The notes under the pieces are model-generated. The model was not told where the DNA came from and did no database searches. It saw only the letters and a program-made list of their open reading frames with translations. A stretch of 55,793 bases of DNA from Candidatus Zixiibacteriota bacterium (GTDB lineage: Bacteria > Zixibacteria > MSB-5A5 > RBG-16-43-9). The stretch is from positions 1 through 55,793 of the forward strand of contig JAUYBY010000012.1 of assembly GCA_030692925.1 (NCBI GenBank), in the 5' to 3' direction. Position numbers and translations under genes: made by a program. Of this stretch, positions 24,806 to 33,739 are shown one piece after another (positions within the stretch are counted from its first letter, which is position 1; each line of letters opens with the position of its first letter).

Positions 24806-25726
24806 ATGAGAATGGCAAAAAGCATTCTGGAACTGATCGGTCATACTCCGATAGTCAGATTAAATCGGGTTACCAGAGAAGTTAAGCCAGAGATCTGGGC
24901 AAAATTGGAGCTTTTTAATCCCACCGGAAGCGTTAAGGACCGGATTGCCCTTTATATGATTGAACAGGCAGAAAAAAAAGGGATCTTAAAAAAAGGCGGG
25001 GTTATTGTAGAGCCTACTACTGGCAATACCGGCATTGCTCTGGCGGCTGTAGCAGCCATTAAGGGGTACAGGATGATAGCGGTTATGTCAGAGGCGATGA
25101 GCCTGGAAAGAAGAAGGATTATCAAAGCATTTGGAGGAGAGGTGGTCTTAACCCCGGCTATAGAGGATGCTGCCGGAGCTATTAGTAAAGCTCAGGAAAT
25201 AGTAAGAACTACTCCTAACTCCTTTATGCCGGATCAGTTCACCAATTTCGACAATATCCAGGCACATAAAGAGACTACTGCCCGGGAGATCCTCGAACAG
25301 ACTGAAGGCAAATTAGATGTTGTGGTCATCGCAGCTGGAACCGGCGGGACTTTTTCTGGTGTAGCCGAGGTTTTGAAGAAAGAGATACCAGAGATCAGAT
25401 GCGTGGTAGTGGAGCCGGCTGGCTCTGCAGTCCTTTCCGGATGTGAGCCGGGACTGCACAAGATCCAAGGAATCGGAGAAGGGTTTATTCCAGAATGTCT
25501 CAAGACCCATCTGTGCGATGAGGTCATTTCCGTTGGGGATGACCAGGCAATCGATATGGCAAGAAGATTAGCTAAAGAGGAGGGAATCTTAGCCGGGATA
25601 TCCTCCGGAGCCAATGTGTATGCCGCTCTGCAAGTAGCCAGCAAAATGGAAAAGGGGAAAATCCTGACTTTCATCCCGGACAGCGGCCAGCGTTATTTGA
25701 CCAACGAGTTATTTGCTAATATATAG
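24806..25726 (+). CDS. cysK: Cysteine synthase A
   Basis: This PLP enzyme makes cysteine from O-acetylserine and sulfide. The 306-residue protein has the PLP lysine in NPTGSVKDR, the phosphate-binding region EPTTGNTGIALA, the GTGGTFSG loop and the 'GISSGAN' C-terminal segment. Length and order fit CysK rather than cystathionine beta-synthase. The start at 24806 is supported by AAAGG upstream; the ATG at 24812 would also be possible. No cysE is adjacent. Confidence 0.93.
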   Translation: MRMAKSILELIGHTPIVRLNRVTREVKPEIWAKLELFNPTGSVKDRIALYMIEQAEKKGILKKGGVIVEPTTGNTGIALAAVAAIKGYRMIAVMSEAMSLERRRIIKAFGGEVVLTPAIEDAAGAISKAQEIVRTTPNSFMPDQFTNFDNIQAHKETTAREILEQTEGKLDVVVIAAGTGGTFSGVAEVLKKEIPEIRCVVVEPAGSAVLSGCEPGLHKIQGIGEGFIPECLKTHLCDEVISVGDDQAIDMARRLAKEEGILAGISSGANVYAALQVASKMEKGKILTFIPDSGQRYLTNELFANI

Positions 25727-25767
25727 ACCAAGCTTGGTTCTAACTGATTTTAGTCAAGTCTAATTAT

Positions 25768-25920
25768 TTCCTCTCCTTTCAGGGGAGGGTTAGGGTGAGG
25801 TCACCGTTCTGATTTCGGTAAACCCATCTTGCCCTAAGATGGGTTTATAAGACCCCTCCTTGAGGGCAAGGCGGGGTTACCGTAGCTCTTATTTTGACTT
25901 AGCCGGTAAACCTATAGCCT
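25768..25920 (+). repeat. Repeat block: CTCTCCTTTCAGGGGAGG and ACCCATCTTG families
   Basis: A CCTCTCC-TTTCA-GGGGAGG hairpin (about 25772-25790) followed by AGGGTGAGGTCACCGTT, then ACCCATCTTGCCC-TA-AGATGGGT (about 25823-25846) and CCTTGAGGGCAAGGCGGGG. The same words recur at 41590-41626, 18159-18200, 20455-20478 and 29282-29312. Confidence 0.7.
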
Positions 25921-25997
25921 GCCCGTAGGGTTACCATCAACTTGGGTAGCGGACAGGATTACCTTCAACCGGAGAACCCAACTCTTCAGGAGATAAG

Positions 25998-26693
25998 ATG
26001 ACCAACTTAGAGAACATAATCGACCGCCAGATAAAAAGATGGGAATTAGAGAAAAAGAGAAGAGAGGAAGAGCAAAAAGCCCAGGCTAAAGAGATTTTCC
26101 CGGGACCTGTGATAACGGTATCCAGAGAAAGGGGGAGTCGGGGGAGTTATCTGGCAAGGATGTTAGCTGAGAGACTCAACTATCAGCTCGTTCACCGGGA
26201 GATAATAGATTATATGGTCAAGGATACCGGGGTGCGACGCAGGTTGATAGAATCCTTGGATGAAAAGGTTAAATCTGAAATAGAGCTGTGGGTGGAAGGA
26301 ATTCTGAAAGGAAAATATTTAGGCAAAAGCGATTACTTTTATCATTTAATGAAATTGATTTTAGCCATAGCCCAGCACGGCGAAACTGTAATTATCGGTA
26401 GAGGCGCAAATTTCGTCCTGGGCTTGGAAAAAGGTTTTCATGTCAGGATTGTCGCTCCAGTTGAAAAAAGAATCGAAAACCTGATTGCCTACAAGCATTT
26501 CAATGCAGCCCAAGCCAAAAAGGAAATCGAGCGTGGAGATAAAGAGCGAAAAGAATTTATTCATACCTTTTTTGGGAAAAATATCGATGACCCTTCTTCT
26601 TATGACCTCATCTTAAACACGGCTAATTTCCAGATTGAGGAAGCTTTGGACTTGATCTTAAAAGCTTTCGCATCCAAATTCAAGAAAACGTAG
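25998..26693 (+). CDS. Cytidylate kinase-like family protein
   Basis: A 231-residue protein of the cytidylate-kinase-like family (PF13189 type). After a charged N-terminal helix (10-30), the nucleotide-binding start is PVITVSRERGSRGSYLARMLAERL, followed by IIGRGANFVL and VRIVAPVEKRIENL, all family hallmarks. Whether it phosphorylates CMP is unknown; a real cmk has a canonical P-loop that this one lacks. The stop codon TAG (26691-26693) is the TAG of a GTAGAGACGCAT REP foot, so the native 3' end may have been altered by repeat insertion. Confidence 0.83.
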   Translation: MTNLENIIDRQIKRWELEKKRREEEQKAQAKEIFPGPVITVSRERGSRGSYLARMLAERLNYQLVHREIIDYMVKDTGVRRRLIESLDEKVKSEIELWVEGILKGKYLGKSDYFYHLMKLILAIAQHGETVIIGRGANFVLGLEKGFHVRIVAPVEKRIENLIAYKHFNAAQAKKEIERGDKERKEFIHTFFGKNIDDPSSYDLILNTANFQIEEALDLILKAFASKFKKT

Positions 26694-26712
26694 AGACGCA
26701 TCGTCTGCATCT
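26690..26712 (+). repeat. GTAGAGACGCAT REP, decayed copy
   Basis: GTAGAGACGCATCGTCTGCA has an intact left arm and a decayed right arm. It overlaps the stop codon of the preceding gene. Confidence 0.65.
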
Positions 26713-26718
26713 TTCTTT

Positions 26719-26802
26719 TGTCATTCTGAAGGAGTCCAAATGGACGACTGAAGAATCTGGTTTTCCTTCACGATCAGATGCTTCGCTACGCTCAGCATGA
26801 CA
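26719..26802 (+). repeat. GTCATTCTGAG element, copy 4
   Basis: TGTCATTCTGAAGGAGTCCA...CTCAGCATGACA with the TCCA-AA-TGGA inner hairpin. The right end is diverged from the family. Confidence 0.75.
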
Positions 26803-26905
26803 CCGACCGCCACACTTCACTTCGGTATCATCACGGACTATGCATTCATATTCCAGTAAACTAACTTCCCTATTTCCATCTTTCGTTTTTCACCCCATTT
26901 TCTCC

Positions 26906-26933
26906 TTGACAACTCTTACAAATACCTTAATAT
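26906..26933 (+). promoter_or_regulatory. Promoter of the lipid A operon
   Basis: TTGACA (26906-26911), a 16-base spacer and TAATAT (26928-26933), about 43 bases before the lpxC-fabZ ATG. It is close to consensus and the clearest promoter in the window. Confidence 0.75.
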
Positions 26934-26975
26934 TACTCAAAAATTTTGAAGCAGAGCTCAAGCTAAAATAAGTAT

Positions 26976-28376
26976 ATGGAAAAATATCAAAAGACCATTA
27001 AGAAACCAGCCACCTACACCGGTATCGGCTTGCACACCGGGAACAAAACCACTGTAACCTTTAAGCCTGCTCCGGTTAATCACTGGATCAGCTTTGTCCG
27101 TAAAGACCTGCCGGATTCTCCTGAGATCCCGGCTGACATTGAGCATGTGGTGGATATGACCAGAGGAACCACCCTGGGCAAAGGAAATGTAAAGGTTTAT
27201 ACGGTGGAGCACGTCCTGGCCGCAGTAGTGGGACTGGAAATCGACAATCTGATAATCGAGTTAGATAACGATGAGCCTCCAGTAGGAGATGGCAGTTCTC
27301 TCCCCTTTGTCCAGGCACTGAACTCCGCCGGCATACAGGAACAGGATGTTCCGAAAAATTTCATCCAGGTTGATACTCCCTTGATTCACTCTGATAAGGA
27401 AAGAGGGGTTGATATAGCCGCCTTCCCGGCGGATGATTTACGAATTACCTTTATGATCGATTATCGCAATCCTGCTTTGGGCACCCAGTACACTTCCCTG
27501 ATTTCCCTGAAAGATGAGTTCGTCAAAGAGTTTGCCCCGGCCAGGACCTTTTGTTTTCTGCACGAGCTGGAGATGCTCAAAGAAAAAGGGCTGATCAAGG
27601 GCGGAGGATTAGAAAGCTCCATAGTAATCTGTGATAATGATATGGGTCAGGAGGACCTGGAAAAGCTTAAGGCGCTCTTCGGACTGAAGGAAAAAGTTTT
27701 CGTGGGCAAAACCGGCATCTTAAATGACGTCCCTTTGAGATTTTATAACGAGCCTGCCAGGCATAAGGCTTTAGACCTTTTAGGTGACCTTTCCCTGATC
27801 GGCGTGCCGTTAAAAGCCCATATCTTGGCCGCTAGATCAGGTCATGCGGCTAACGTAGCTTTAGTCAAAAAATTGCACCAGCTTTATGAGAAGAAACTTA
27901 TAACCAGCAAATATCAGGAGAAAATAAAAAAAGGGGATTATCTTTTAGATGCCAGGGCTATCCAGAAGATAATGCCTCACCGCTATCCTTTCCTCCTGGT
28001 GGATAGGGTCATAGATATAATCCCCAAGGAAAGGGTGGTAGCAATCAAGAACGTTACCCTGAATGAGCCTTTTTTTGTGGGACATTTTCCGGATCATCCT
28101 ATTATGCCCGGGGTCCTGATAATCGAGGCTATGGCTCAGGCAGGTGGAATCCTCTTATTGAACACTGTGGAAAACCCGGAAGAAAAGGTGGTCTATTTTA
28201 TGGGAATGGATGAGGTCAGGTTCAGAAAGCCGGTCTTACCTGGAGACCAGCTTCGTCTTGAGCTGGATATGATTCAATATAGAAAAGGAGGGGCCTGCAA
28301 GATGAAGGGAAAAGCCTTCATAGGCGAGGATCTGGCAGCAGAGGCAATCCTTTTAGCAACCATAATGGATAAATAG
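26976..28376 (+). CDS. lpxC-fabZ: LpxC-FabZ fusion: UDP-acyl-GlcNAc deacetylase / hydroxyacyl-ACP dehydratase
   Basis: A 466-residue bifunctional protein. Residues 1 to about 300 are LpxC, the zinc deacetylase committing step of lipid A synthesis: zinc ligands H79 (EHVLAA), H263 and D267 (RHKALDLLGD) and the general His H290 (SGHAAN). Residues about 322-466 are FabZ with MPHRYPFLLVDR, catalytic H370 in FVGHFPDHPIMPG and E384 in IIEAMAQ. The fusion is known from Bacteroidetes and related phyla and links chain elongation with lipid A supply, since both use 3-hydroxyacyl-ACP. It is the first gene after a strong promoter; lpxA follows after 37 bases. Confidence 0.96.
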   Translation: MEKYQKTIKKPATYTGIGLHTGNKTTVTFKPAPVNHWISFVRKDLPDSPEIPADIEHVVDMTRGTTLGKGNVKVYTVEHVLAAVVGLEIDNLIIELDNDEPPVGDGSSLPFVQALNSAGIQEQDVPKNFIQVDTPLIHSDKERGVDIAAFPADDLRITFMIDYRNPALGTQYTSLISLKDEFVKEFAPARTFCFLHELEMLKEKGLIKGGGLESSIVICDNDMGQEDLEKLKALFGLKEKVFVGKTGILNDVPLRFYNEPARHKALDLLGDLSLIGVPLKAHILAARSGHAANVALVKKLHQLYEKKLITSKYQEKIKKGDYLLDARAIQKIMPHRYPFLLVDRVIDIIPKERVVAIKNVTLNEPFFVGHFPDHPIMPGVLIIEAMAQAGGILLLNTVENPEEKVVYFMGMDEVRFRKPVLPGDQLRLELDMIQYRKGGACKMKGKAFIGEDLAAEAILLATIMDK

Positions 28377-28413
28377 CCTTTAAGCTTAACCCTTCTTCCT
28401 TTTTTCATCTCCA

Positions 28414-29184
28414 ATGAATATTCATCCAACCGCTATAGTCGACCCTGAAGCCGAATTAGGCAAAAATATCTCCATTGGTCCTTATACCATAATCAATGAA
28501 GGTGTCCGGATCGGGGATAATGTGCAGATAGGCTCTAATGTTCTGATCGACTCAGGCACAATCATTGAAAGAAACTGCAAGGTTCATCACGGCGCTGTTT
28601 TAGGGACCCCTCCTCAGGATTTAAAATTTGGCGGAGAGAAAACTTTTCTGGAAATCGGGGAGAATACGGTAATCCGGGAATATGCTACAATAAATCGCGG
28701 TACCAGACATCGGGGCAAAGTCACTGTTGGCTCTAATTGTTTCATAATGATGTATGCTCACATAGCTCACGACTGCATAATCGGAAACAATGTTATCTTA
28801 GCCAACTCGGTTAACTTAGCCGGACATGTAACAATAGAGGATTACGCCATCATCGGCGGAGTGGTTCCGGTTCACCAGTTCACCCGAATCGGAGCCCACT
28901 CCATCATCGGAGGAGGGTTCCGGGTTCCCAAAGATGTCCCTCCCTATATCTTAGCTGGAGGGTATCCTTTACGCTATATAGGACTAAATATCATCGGTCT
29001 AAAAAGGAGGAACTTCTCCGCAGATACCATTCTGACTTTGAAGAAAGCCTGCAGGATCCTATTTCAATCCCAGTATAACACAACCCAGGCAGTAGAGAAA
29101 ATCAAATCAGAAATCGAGCCTCTCCCTGAGATAAAACATCTCCTGGAATTCATCGAAAAAAGCGAAAGAGGGATTATAAAATAA
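28414..29184 (+). CDS. lpxA: UDP-N-acetylglucosamine acyltransferase
   Basis: LpxA transfers a 3-hydroxyacyl chain from ACP to UDP-GlcNAc, the first step of lipid A synthesis. The 256-residue protein is a left-handed beta helix built of hexapeptide repeats (IHPTAIVDPEAELG onwards), with the catalytic His in AHIAHDC (H119) and a helical C-terminal bundle. No Shine-Dalgarno is obvious. If the adjacent oxidoreductase made an amino sugar nucleotide, LpxA specificity could be for N-linked chains; that cannot be judged from sequence alone. Confidence 0.96.
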   Translation: MNIHPTAIVDPEAELGKNISIGPYTIINEGVRIGDNVQIGSNVLIDSGTIIERNCKVHHGAVLGTPPQDLKFGGEKTFLEIGENTVIREYATINRGTRHRGKVTVGSNCFIMMYAHIAHDCIIGNNVILANSVNLAGHVTIEDYAIIGGVVPVHQFTRIGAHSIIGGGFRVPKDVPPYILAGGYPLRYIGLNIIGLKRRNFSADTILTLKKACRILFQSQYNTTQAVEKIKSEIEPLPEIKHLLEFIEKSERGIIK

Positions 29185-29340
29185 CAGCGTAGGGGCAGGG
29201 TTTCCCCGCCCTTTAGGTTTTTTTGATATTTGCTCTTGGTTGCTCCAGACCAATCGAGGATTTTTGCAGACATGCCCATTCGGTAGACCCATCTTGCCCT
29301 CAAGATAGGTCTCTTCAACTGTTAAGAAGAAATAAAAAAG

Positions 29341-29392
29341 GTAGGTCAGGCATTCCTGCCTGACCAGAAGGAACAGGCAGGATGCCTGTTCC
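29341..29392 (+). repeat. GTAGGTCAGGCA and GGAACAGGCA hairpins
   Basis: GTAG foot (29341-29344), arms GGTCAGGCA/TGCCTGACC (29344-29365), then GGAACAGGCA/TGCCTGTTCC (29370-29392). Both stems are perfect. Confidence 0.85.
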
Positions 29393-29536
29393 ACCAATCC
29401 TGTGAAGCTGAAGACTTTTAGCTTTCGACTTTCTAAAGAGATGGAAACCTGAAGGTCTCCACCACTACCTGAAAGTTAATTGACTAATCCACATAGATTT
29501 GTTATATATTAGCAACTTGTGATGAGAACATAGCCC

Positions 29537-29630
29537 GTCATTGCGAGGAGTACTCACGCATTTTGCGGGAGACGACGAAGCAATCTCTCCATACTGAACG
29601 GATTGCTTCGCCCATAGGGCCCGCAATGAC
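29537..29630 (+). repeat. GTCATTGCGAG element, copy 2
   Basis: Termini GTCATTGCGAG and CCGCAATGAC; inner GACGAAGCAATC and GGATTGCTTCG arms. Its overall plan is identical to 3332-3414, with different hairpin loops. Confidence 0.85.
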
Positions 29631-29666
29631 AAATGTAAATGTCGGTTCTCTTTCTTGAGGAAAAAC

Positions 29667-30665
29667 ATGCAAAGAATCAAGGTCGGAGTCATAGGAGTAG
29701 GGCATTTGGGTGAGCATCATGCCCGGATCTATTCAGAGCTTCCTCAGGCTGAGCTTGTGGGGATATGTGATCTGGATACAGAGAAAGCCAGAACCAAAGC
29801 AGAAAAATATAAAACCACTTATTTTGAGAAATTAGACAACCTTCTTGAAAAAGTAGAAGCAATAAGCCTAGTAGTTCCCACTTCCTCGCATTATGAAGTC
29901 GCCAAAAAAGTTTTAGATAGAAATATTCATCTCTTAATCGAGAAACCGATTACCGAGACAGTTGTGCAGGCAGAAGAGCTTATTCAGATAGCAAAAAATA
30001 AAAATCTCACCCTGCAGGTAGGACACATCGAGAGGTTTAATCCCGCCCTACGGGCTGTTGAGAATATCAAGCTGGAGCCCAAATTCATCGAATCGCACCG
30101 TTTATCCTCTTTTAAAGAAAGAGGAACCGATGTGGCAGTCATTCTGGATTTGATGATCCATGATCTGGATTTAGTCCTTTATCTAGTGAAAGATAAAATT
30201 AAATCCGTGGAAGCCTCCGGGGTTTCGGTAATAGCTGAGACTGAGGATATCGCCAATGCCCGGATAACTTTTGAAAACGGGTGTGTGGCTAATATCACTG
30301 CCAGCCGCATCTCAGCCCGGCCTATGCGCAAGCTGAGGATCTTTCAGAAAAACGCCTATCTTTCCTTAGATTTCTTGGAGAAATCCGCTGAGATTTATAA
30401 ATTAGTCGAAATTCCCAGAGCAGAATTACCCATCCAGAAAACGCTGGTCGGAGAAATCCCCATAGAGAAGCTTGGAAAAACCATAGTTTATGAAAAACTG
30501 GAGACTAAAAAAGAAGATATGCTAACCTCTGAACTTTCCTCTTTTCTTCAGGCAGTAGCTGGCAAAACACCTCCTCTGGTCACAGGCGAACAGGCAAAAC
30601 AGGCTTTAGAATTAGCCCTGATTATAAGGGAAAAAGCAGCCCTTCATCTCCAGGCAACTAAATGA
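29667..30665 (+). CDS. Gfo/Idh/MocA-family oxidoreductase
   Basis: A 332-residue NAD(P)-dependent sugar oxidoreductase. The Rossmann motif is VGVIGVGHLGEHHARIY. EKPITE carries the family lysine, and LMIHDLDLVLYL carries the conserved His/Asp pair. The ATG at 29667 is chosen over an upstream TTG because GAGG lies 6 bases before it. Relatives sit between lpxA and lpxB in many diderms. In Acidithiobacillus and Leptospira a related protein, GnnA, oxidises UDP-GlcNAc to allow a 3-amino sugar in lipid A, but it acts with the aminotransferase GnnB, which is absent here. A different sugar nucleotide substrate remains possible. It overlaps lpxB by 4 bases. Confidence 0.88.
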   Translation: MQRIKVGVIGVGHLGEHHARIYSELPQAELVGICDLDTEKARTKAEKYKTTYFEKLDNLLEKVEAISLVVPTSSHYEVAKKVLDRNIHLLIEKPITETVVQAEELIQIAKNKNLTLQVGHIERFNPALRAVENIKLEPKFIESHRLSSFKERGTDVAVILDLMIHDLDLVLYLVKDKIKSVEASGVSVIAETEDIANARITFENGCVANITASRISARPMRKLRIFQKNAYLSLDFLEKSAEIYKLVEIPRAELPIQKTLVGEIPIEKLGKTIVYEKLETKKEDMLTSELSSFLQAVAGKTPPLVTGEQAKQALELALIIREKAALHLQATK

Positions 30666-31807
30666 AAAAAAAGGTTTTGATCATAGCCGGTGAGCCTTCT
30701 GGAGACCTGCATGGGGCTGGGCTTATCCAGGAGCTGAAGAAGATAAATCCGGACATAGAATATTCCGGAGTCGGAGGAAACAAGCTAAAGCAGGAAGGAA
30801 CGAATCTCTTATACAGCATAGAAAAACTTTCTTTTATGGGATTTTATGAGGTTTTAAAAAATCTAAAAGTCATCCGGGAGCTCAAAAAAAAATTACTCGA
30901 TTTTATAGACCGGGACAAGCCCGATTTAGTCATACTGATAGATTATCCCGGCTTCAATCTTCGCTTTGCCAGGGAGATCAAAAAAAGGGGAATCCTAATT
31001 TTATATTATATCAGCCCTCAGATCTGGGCATGGGGAAAGAAAAGGATTAAAACGATAAAAGAATTAGTTGACAGGATGATAGTCTTCTTCCCTTTTGAGG
31101 AGAAACTTTATAAAGATGCAGGCGTTGAAGTAAACTTCATAGGCCACCCGCTTCTGGACTTAGTCAAGCCTTCTTTTTCAAAAGATGAATTTCAGAGAAA
31201 ATCACAGTTGACCGGCAAAGAAATCCTGATCGGACTTCTTCCTGGCTCAAGGTGGCAGGAAATAGAGAAGGTTCTGCCAGTGATGGCACGGGCCTGCCTT
31301 ATTTTGAAAAAAAGATTACCCAATTTAAGAGTTGCCATTGGTCTGGCACCCAATATCAACAGGGAAAGATTGCAGGTTTTGTTAAAGAAGCTGAACTTGG
31401 AAGCAATTATCCTGGAAGATCTGAGTTACGACCTGATGAGCCATTCAGACCTGTTGTTAGCCACTTCAGGCACAGCTACCCTGGAATCTGCGATCTCCGG
31501 CACTCCTCTGATTGTCCTGTATAAAACCAGTCTTTTCACTTATCTTTTAGCAAAAACTCTGGTGAAAATACCTAATATCGGGATGGTAAACATTGTGGCT
31601 GGGGAAAAGATAGTTCCGGAGTTTATACAATTTGAAGCTGAACCTGAGAGAATCGCACAGGAGATGGAAAAAATTCTGACGGACAAGGGTGAATATGAAA
31701 GGATAAAGAGAGACTTAGCTACAGTCAAGTACAGGTTAGGCGAAAAAGGAGCATACCAGAGAGGTGCCAGGATTGTGAACCAGATGCTGTCACAGGTTTT
31801 TCTATGA
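30662..31807 (+). CDS. lpxB: Lipid-A-disaccharide synthase
   Basis: LpxB joins lipid X and UDP-diacylglucosamine to form the lipid A disaccharide. The 381-residue glycosyltransferase opens with VLIIAGEPSGDLHGAGL, the family signature, and contains DYPGFNLRFA, YYISPQIWAWG and LLPGSRWQEI. It starts inside the previous stop (ATGA overlap) and overlaps the following gene by 4 bases, so translation is coupled. No lpxH or lpxI, which would supply lipid X, is in the window. Confidence 0.96.
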   Translation: MKKKVLIIAGEPSGDLHGAGLIQELKKINPDIEYSGVGGNKLKQEGTNLLYSIEKLSFMGFYEVLKNLKVIRELKKKLLDFIDRDKPDLVILIDYPGFNLRFAREIKKRGILILYYISPQIWAWGKKRIKTIKELVDRMIVFFPFEEKLYKDAGVEVNFIGHPLLDLVKPSFSKDEFQRKSQLTGKEILIGLLPGSRWQEIEKVLPVMARACLILKKRLPNLRVAIGLAPNINRERLQVLLKKLNLEAIILEDLSYDLMSHSDLLLATSGTATLESAISGTPLIVLYKTSLFTYLLAKTLVKIPNIGMVNIVAGEKIVPEFIQFEAEPERIAQEMEKILTDKGEYERIKRDLATVKYRLGEKGAYQRGARIVNQMLSQVFL

Positions 31808-32460
31808 GTTTGAAAGAAAAATTTTATATATTTTTAATCTCGCTTTTAGGAGCAGTTCTTGTTTTGCTTTTAGGGAAAAGTTTGAAAATAGAATGGGTCG
31901 GGGTTGAAAATCTTAAGGAGATCAGGCAGAGAAAAGGGAAAGTTCTTTATGCTTTCTGGCACGGAAGGATGCTCATATTAGCCTATACTCACCGGGGACA
32001 GAAAAACCAGGTATTGTCAAGCCGGCATCGGGATGGACAGATAAGCGCCCGCATCATCCAAAGGCTTGGCTTCGGGACAGTATGGGGGTCAACTACTCAC
32101 GGAGGAGTTGAGTCTCTCTTACAGATGGCTAACAAAGTCAGGGAAGGGTATGACATAGCTATCACTCCAGACGGTCCCAAAGGACCGGCTTTCAAAGCTC
32201 AGCCCGGAGCGGTTTTCATTGCTCGGAAAAGCGGAGTTCCCATAATCCCTATTACCAACTCAGCCCAGAGAAGATGGACCCTCAAAAGCTGGGATGGGTT
32301 CATCATTCCCAAACCGTTTTCCAGGGCAGTGATTTTTATCGGGAAGCCGATCAACGTTCCGGCAGAACTGTCGAAGGAAGAGCTCGATTTGAAAAGCAAG
32401 GAACTGGAAGAGCACCTGAACCTGCTTACCGAAAAAGCAGACAACTATTTTAAGGAATAG
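31804..32460 (+). CDS. DUF374 lysophospholipid acyltransferase family protein
   Basis: A 218-residue membrane-associated protein with one N-terminal helix (8-26). It has the DUF374 pattern AFWHGRML...LSSRHRDGQISARIIQRLGFGTVWGSTTHGG and TPDGPKGPAFKAQPGAVFIARKSGVPIIP. The HxxxxD-like acyltransferase motif is replaced by family-specific segments (HRDG). Its position between lpxB and waaA suggests it adds an acyl chain to a lipid A precursor, taking the place of LpxL, which is not seen here; that role is inference. Confidence 0.85.
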   Translation: MSLKEKFYIFLISLLGAVLVLLLGKSLKIEWVGVENLKEIRQRKGKVLYAFWHGRMLILAYTHRGQKNQVLSSRHRDGQISARIIQRLGFGTVWGSTTHGGVESLLQMANKVREGYDIAITPDGPKGPAFKAQPGAVFIARKSGVPIIPITNSAQRRWTLKSWDGFIIPKPFSRAVIFIGKPINVPAELSKEELDLKSKELEEHLNLLTEKADNYFKE

Positions 32461-32461
32461 G

Positions 32462-33739
32462 ATGTATTTCGCTTACAGTCTCTTATACTCCATAGCTTTT
32501 ATTTTGCTTTTCCCTTATCTTTTCTTAAGGGGATTATTCGGAAGGCATGGCATTTTAGAGCGCCTGGGGAAAATCCGCATACCTGAAAAAATATCCTCTC
32601 CTCTGCTCTGGTTTCATGCGGCTTCAGTCGGTGAGATCAAAGCCCTGGCTACAATCCTGCCCAGGCTGAAAAGCTTGAGGCCTGATTGCTCTATAGCAGT
32701 TTCAGTAGTTACCAAAACCGGCAAAAAAGAGGCTTCAGGAACCCTTTCCCAGGTAGATTTGATTTTCTATTTTCCCCTGGATTTTCCTTTTATCTGGAGA
32801 AGGGTATTCAGGAAACTAAATCCCTCACTTCTGGCCTTAGTGGAAACCGAGTTCTGGCCCAACCTTATCCGGGAAGCTAAGAGTTACGGATGCAAACTCT
32901 GTCTGATCAATGGCCGCCTTTCCAAAACATCTTTCAAAAGATATCGCAGGATAAAAAGCTTTAGCAGTTTGGTTTTATCTAATTTTGACCTTTTCTGCAT
33001 GCAGTCCTTAGAAGATGCTCAAAAGCTCTGGAATTTAGGAGGAGACAAAAACAAGACCGAGATCGTTGGGAATCTGAAGTTCGACCGCGCGCTTCTGGGT
33101 ATCAACGGCTTGAACAAGACGGCTTTGCGCAGAAGGCTTGGTCTTTCAAAAAATGACAGGCTGATTATAGCCGGAAGCACACATCAGGAGGAGGAAAGGA
33201 TAATCCTCTCTATTTTCAAGAGATTAAAACAAGAACAACAAGGTCTTGTGCTTCTCTTAGCGCCCAGGCATTTATCCCGCCTGAGCGAGATACAGGAACT
33301 GCTCTCTGAGTTGAAGCTGAAGTCTGTCAAAAAAAGCACGCTTAAAAAAGGTAAAGGGGCTGAGGTAATTCTCCTGGATACAATGGGCGAGCTGGAAAAC
33401 CTTTACAGCATAAGCGAGGTAGCTTTTGTGGGAGGAAGTTTAGTTCCAACTGGAGGGCATAATATATTAGAACCGGCCAGCTACGGGATACCAGTTCTTT
33501 TCGGACCGCATATAGACAACTTCAAAACTGCCTCTGACCTTCTTCTGAAATACGGAGGCGGGATTATGGCAAAAGACCAAGAGGAGCTTTACCAGAAAAT
33601 GTCCGAGCTTTTGAAAGATGATGCCCTGCGTAAGAAGATTGGGGAAAAAGGAAGGCAGGCACTTCTTTCTCAAACCGGGACTTCTGATAAAACCGTGCAG
33701 CTTCTCTTAAAGCTTCTATCCGGAGATGAAAAAAAATAA
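32462..33739 (+). CDS. waaA: 3-deoxy-D-manno-octulosonic acid transferase
   Basis: WaaA (KdtA) attaches KDO to the lipid A precursor at the inner membrane. The 425-residue GT-B enzyme has an N-terminal membrane anchor (3-22), the catalytic glutamate in FHAASVGEIKA, VETEFWPNLI, and the C-terminal donor-binding segment AFVGGSLVPTGGHNILEPA. It starts 1 base after the preceding stop and overlaps lpxK by 14 bases. No kdsA, kdsB or kdsD is in view. Confidence 0.95.
   Translation: MYFAYSLLYSIAFILLFPYLFLRGLFGRHGILERLGKIRIPEKISSPLLWFHAASVGEIKALATILPRLKSLRPDCSIAVSVVTKTGKKEASGTLSQVDLIFYFPLDFPFIWRRVFRKLNPSLLALVETEFWPNLIREAKSYGCKLCLINGRLSKTSFKRYRRIKSFSSLVLSNFDLFCMQSLEDAQKLWNLGGDKNKTEIVGNLKFDRALLGINGLNKTALRRRLGLSKNDRLIIAGSTHQEEERIILSIFKRLKQEQQGLVLLLAPRHLSRLSEIQELLSELKLKSVKKSTLKKGKGAEVILLDTMGELENLYSISEVAFVGGSLVPTGGHNILEPASYGIPVLFGPHIDNFKTASDLLLKYGGGIMAKDQEELYQKMSELLKDDALRKKIGEKGRQALLSQTGTSDKTVQLLLKLLSGDEKK

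Larger units (their letters stand above)
29185..29654. other. 470-base repeat-filled gap inside the lipid A operon
   Basis: No gene is seen. From left to right it holds GTAGGGGCAGGG (29189-29210), GGTAGACCCATCTTG (29282-29312), two perfect hairpins at 29341-29392, GAAACCTGAAGGTCTCC (29443-29460) and a GTCATTGCGAG element at 29537-29630. Its size in the middle of an operon suggests repeat accumulation rather than regulation. Confidence 0.7.

Noticed and set aside
29064..29397. Minus-strand open frames in the lpxA downstream gap
   Set aside because: They cover the antisense of lpxA and several palindromes, with no Shine-Dalgarno and no family features.
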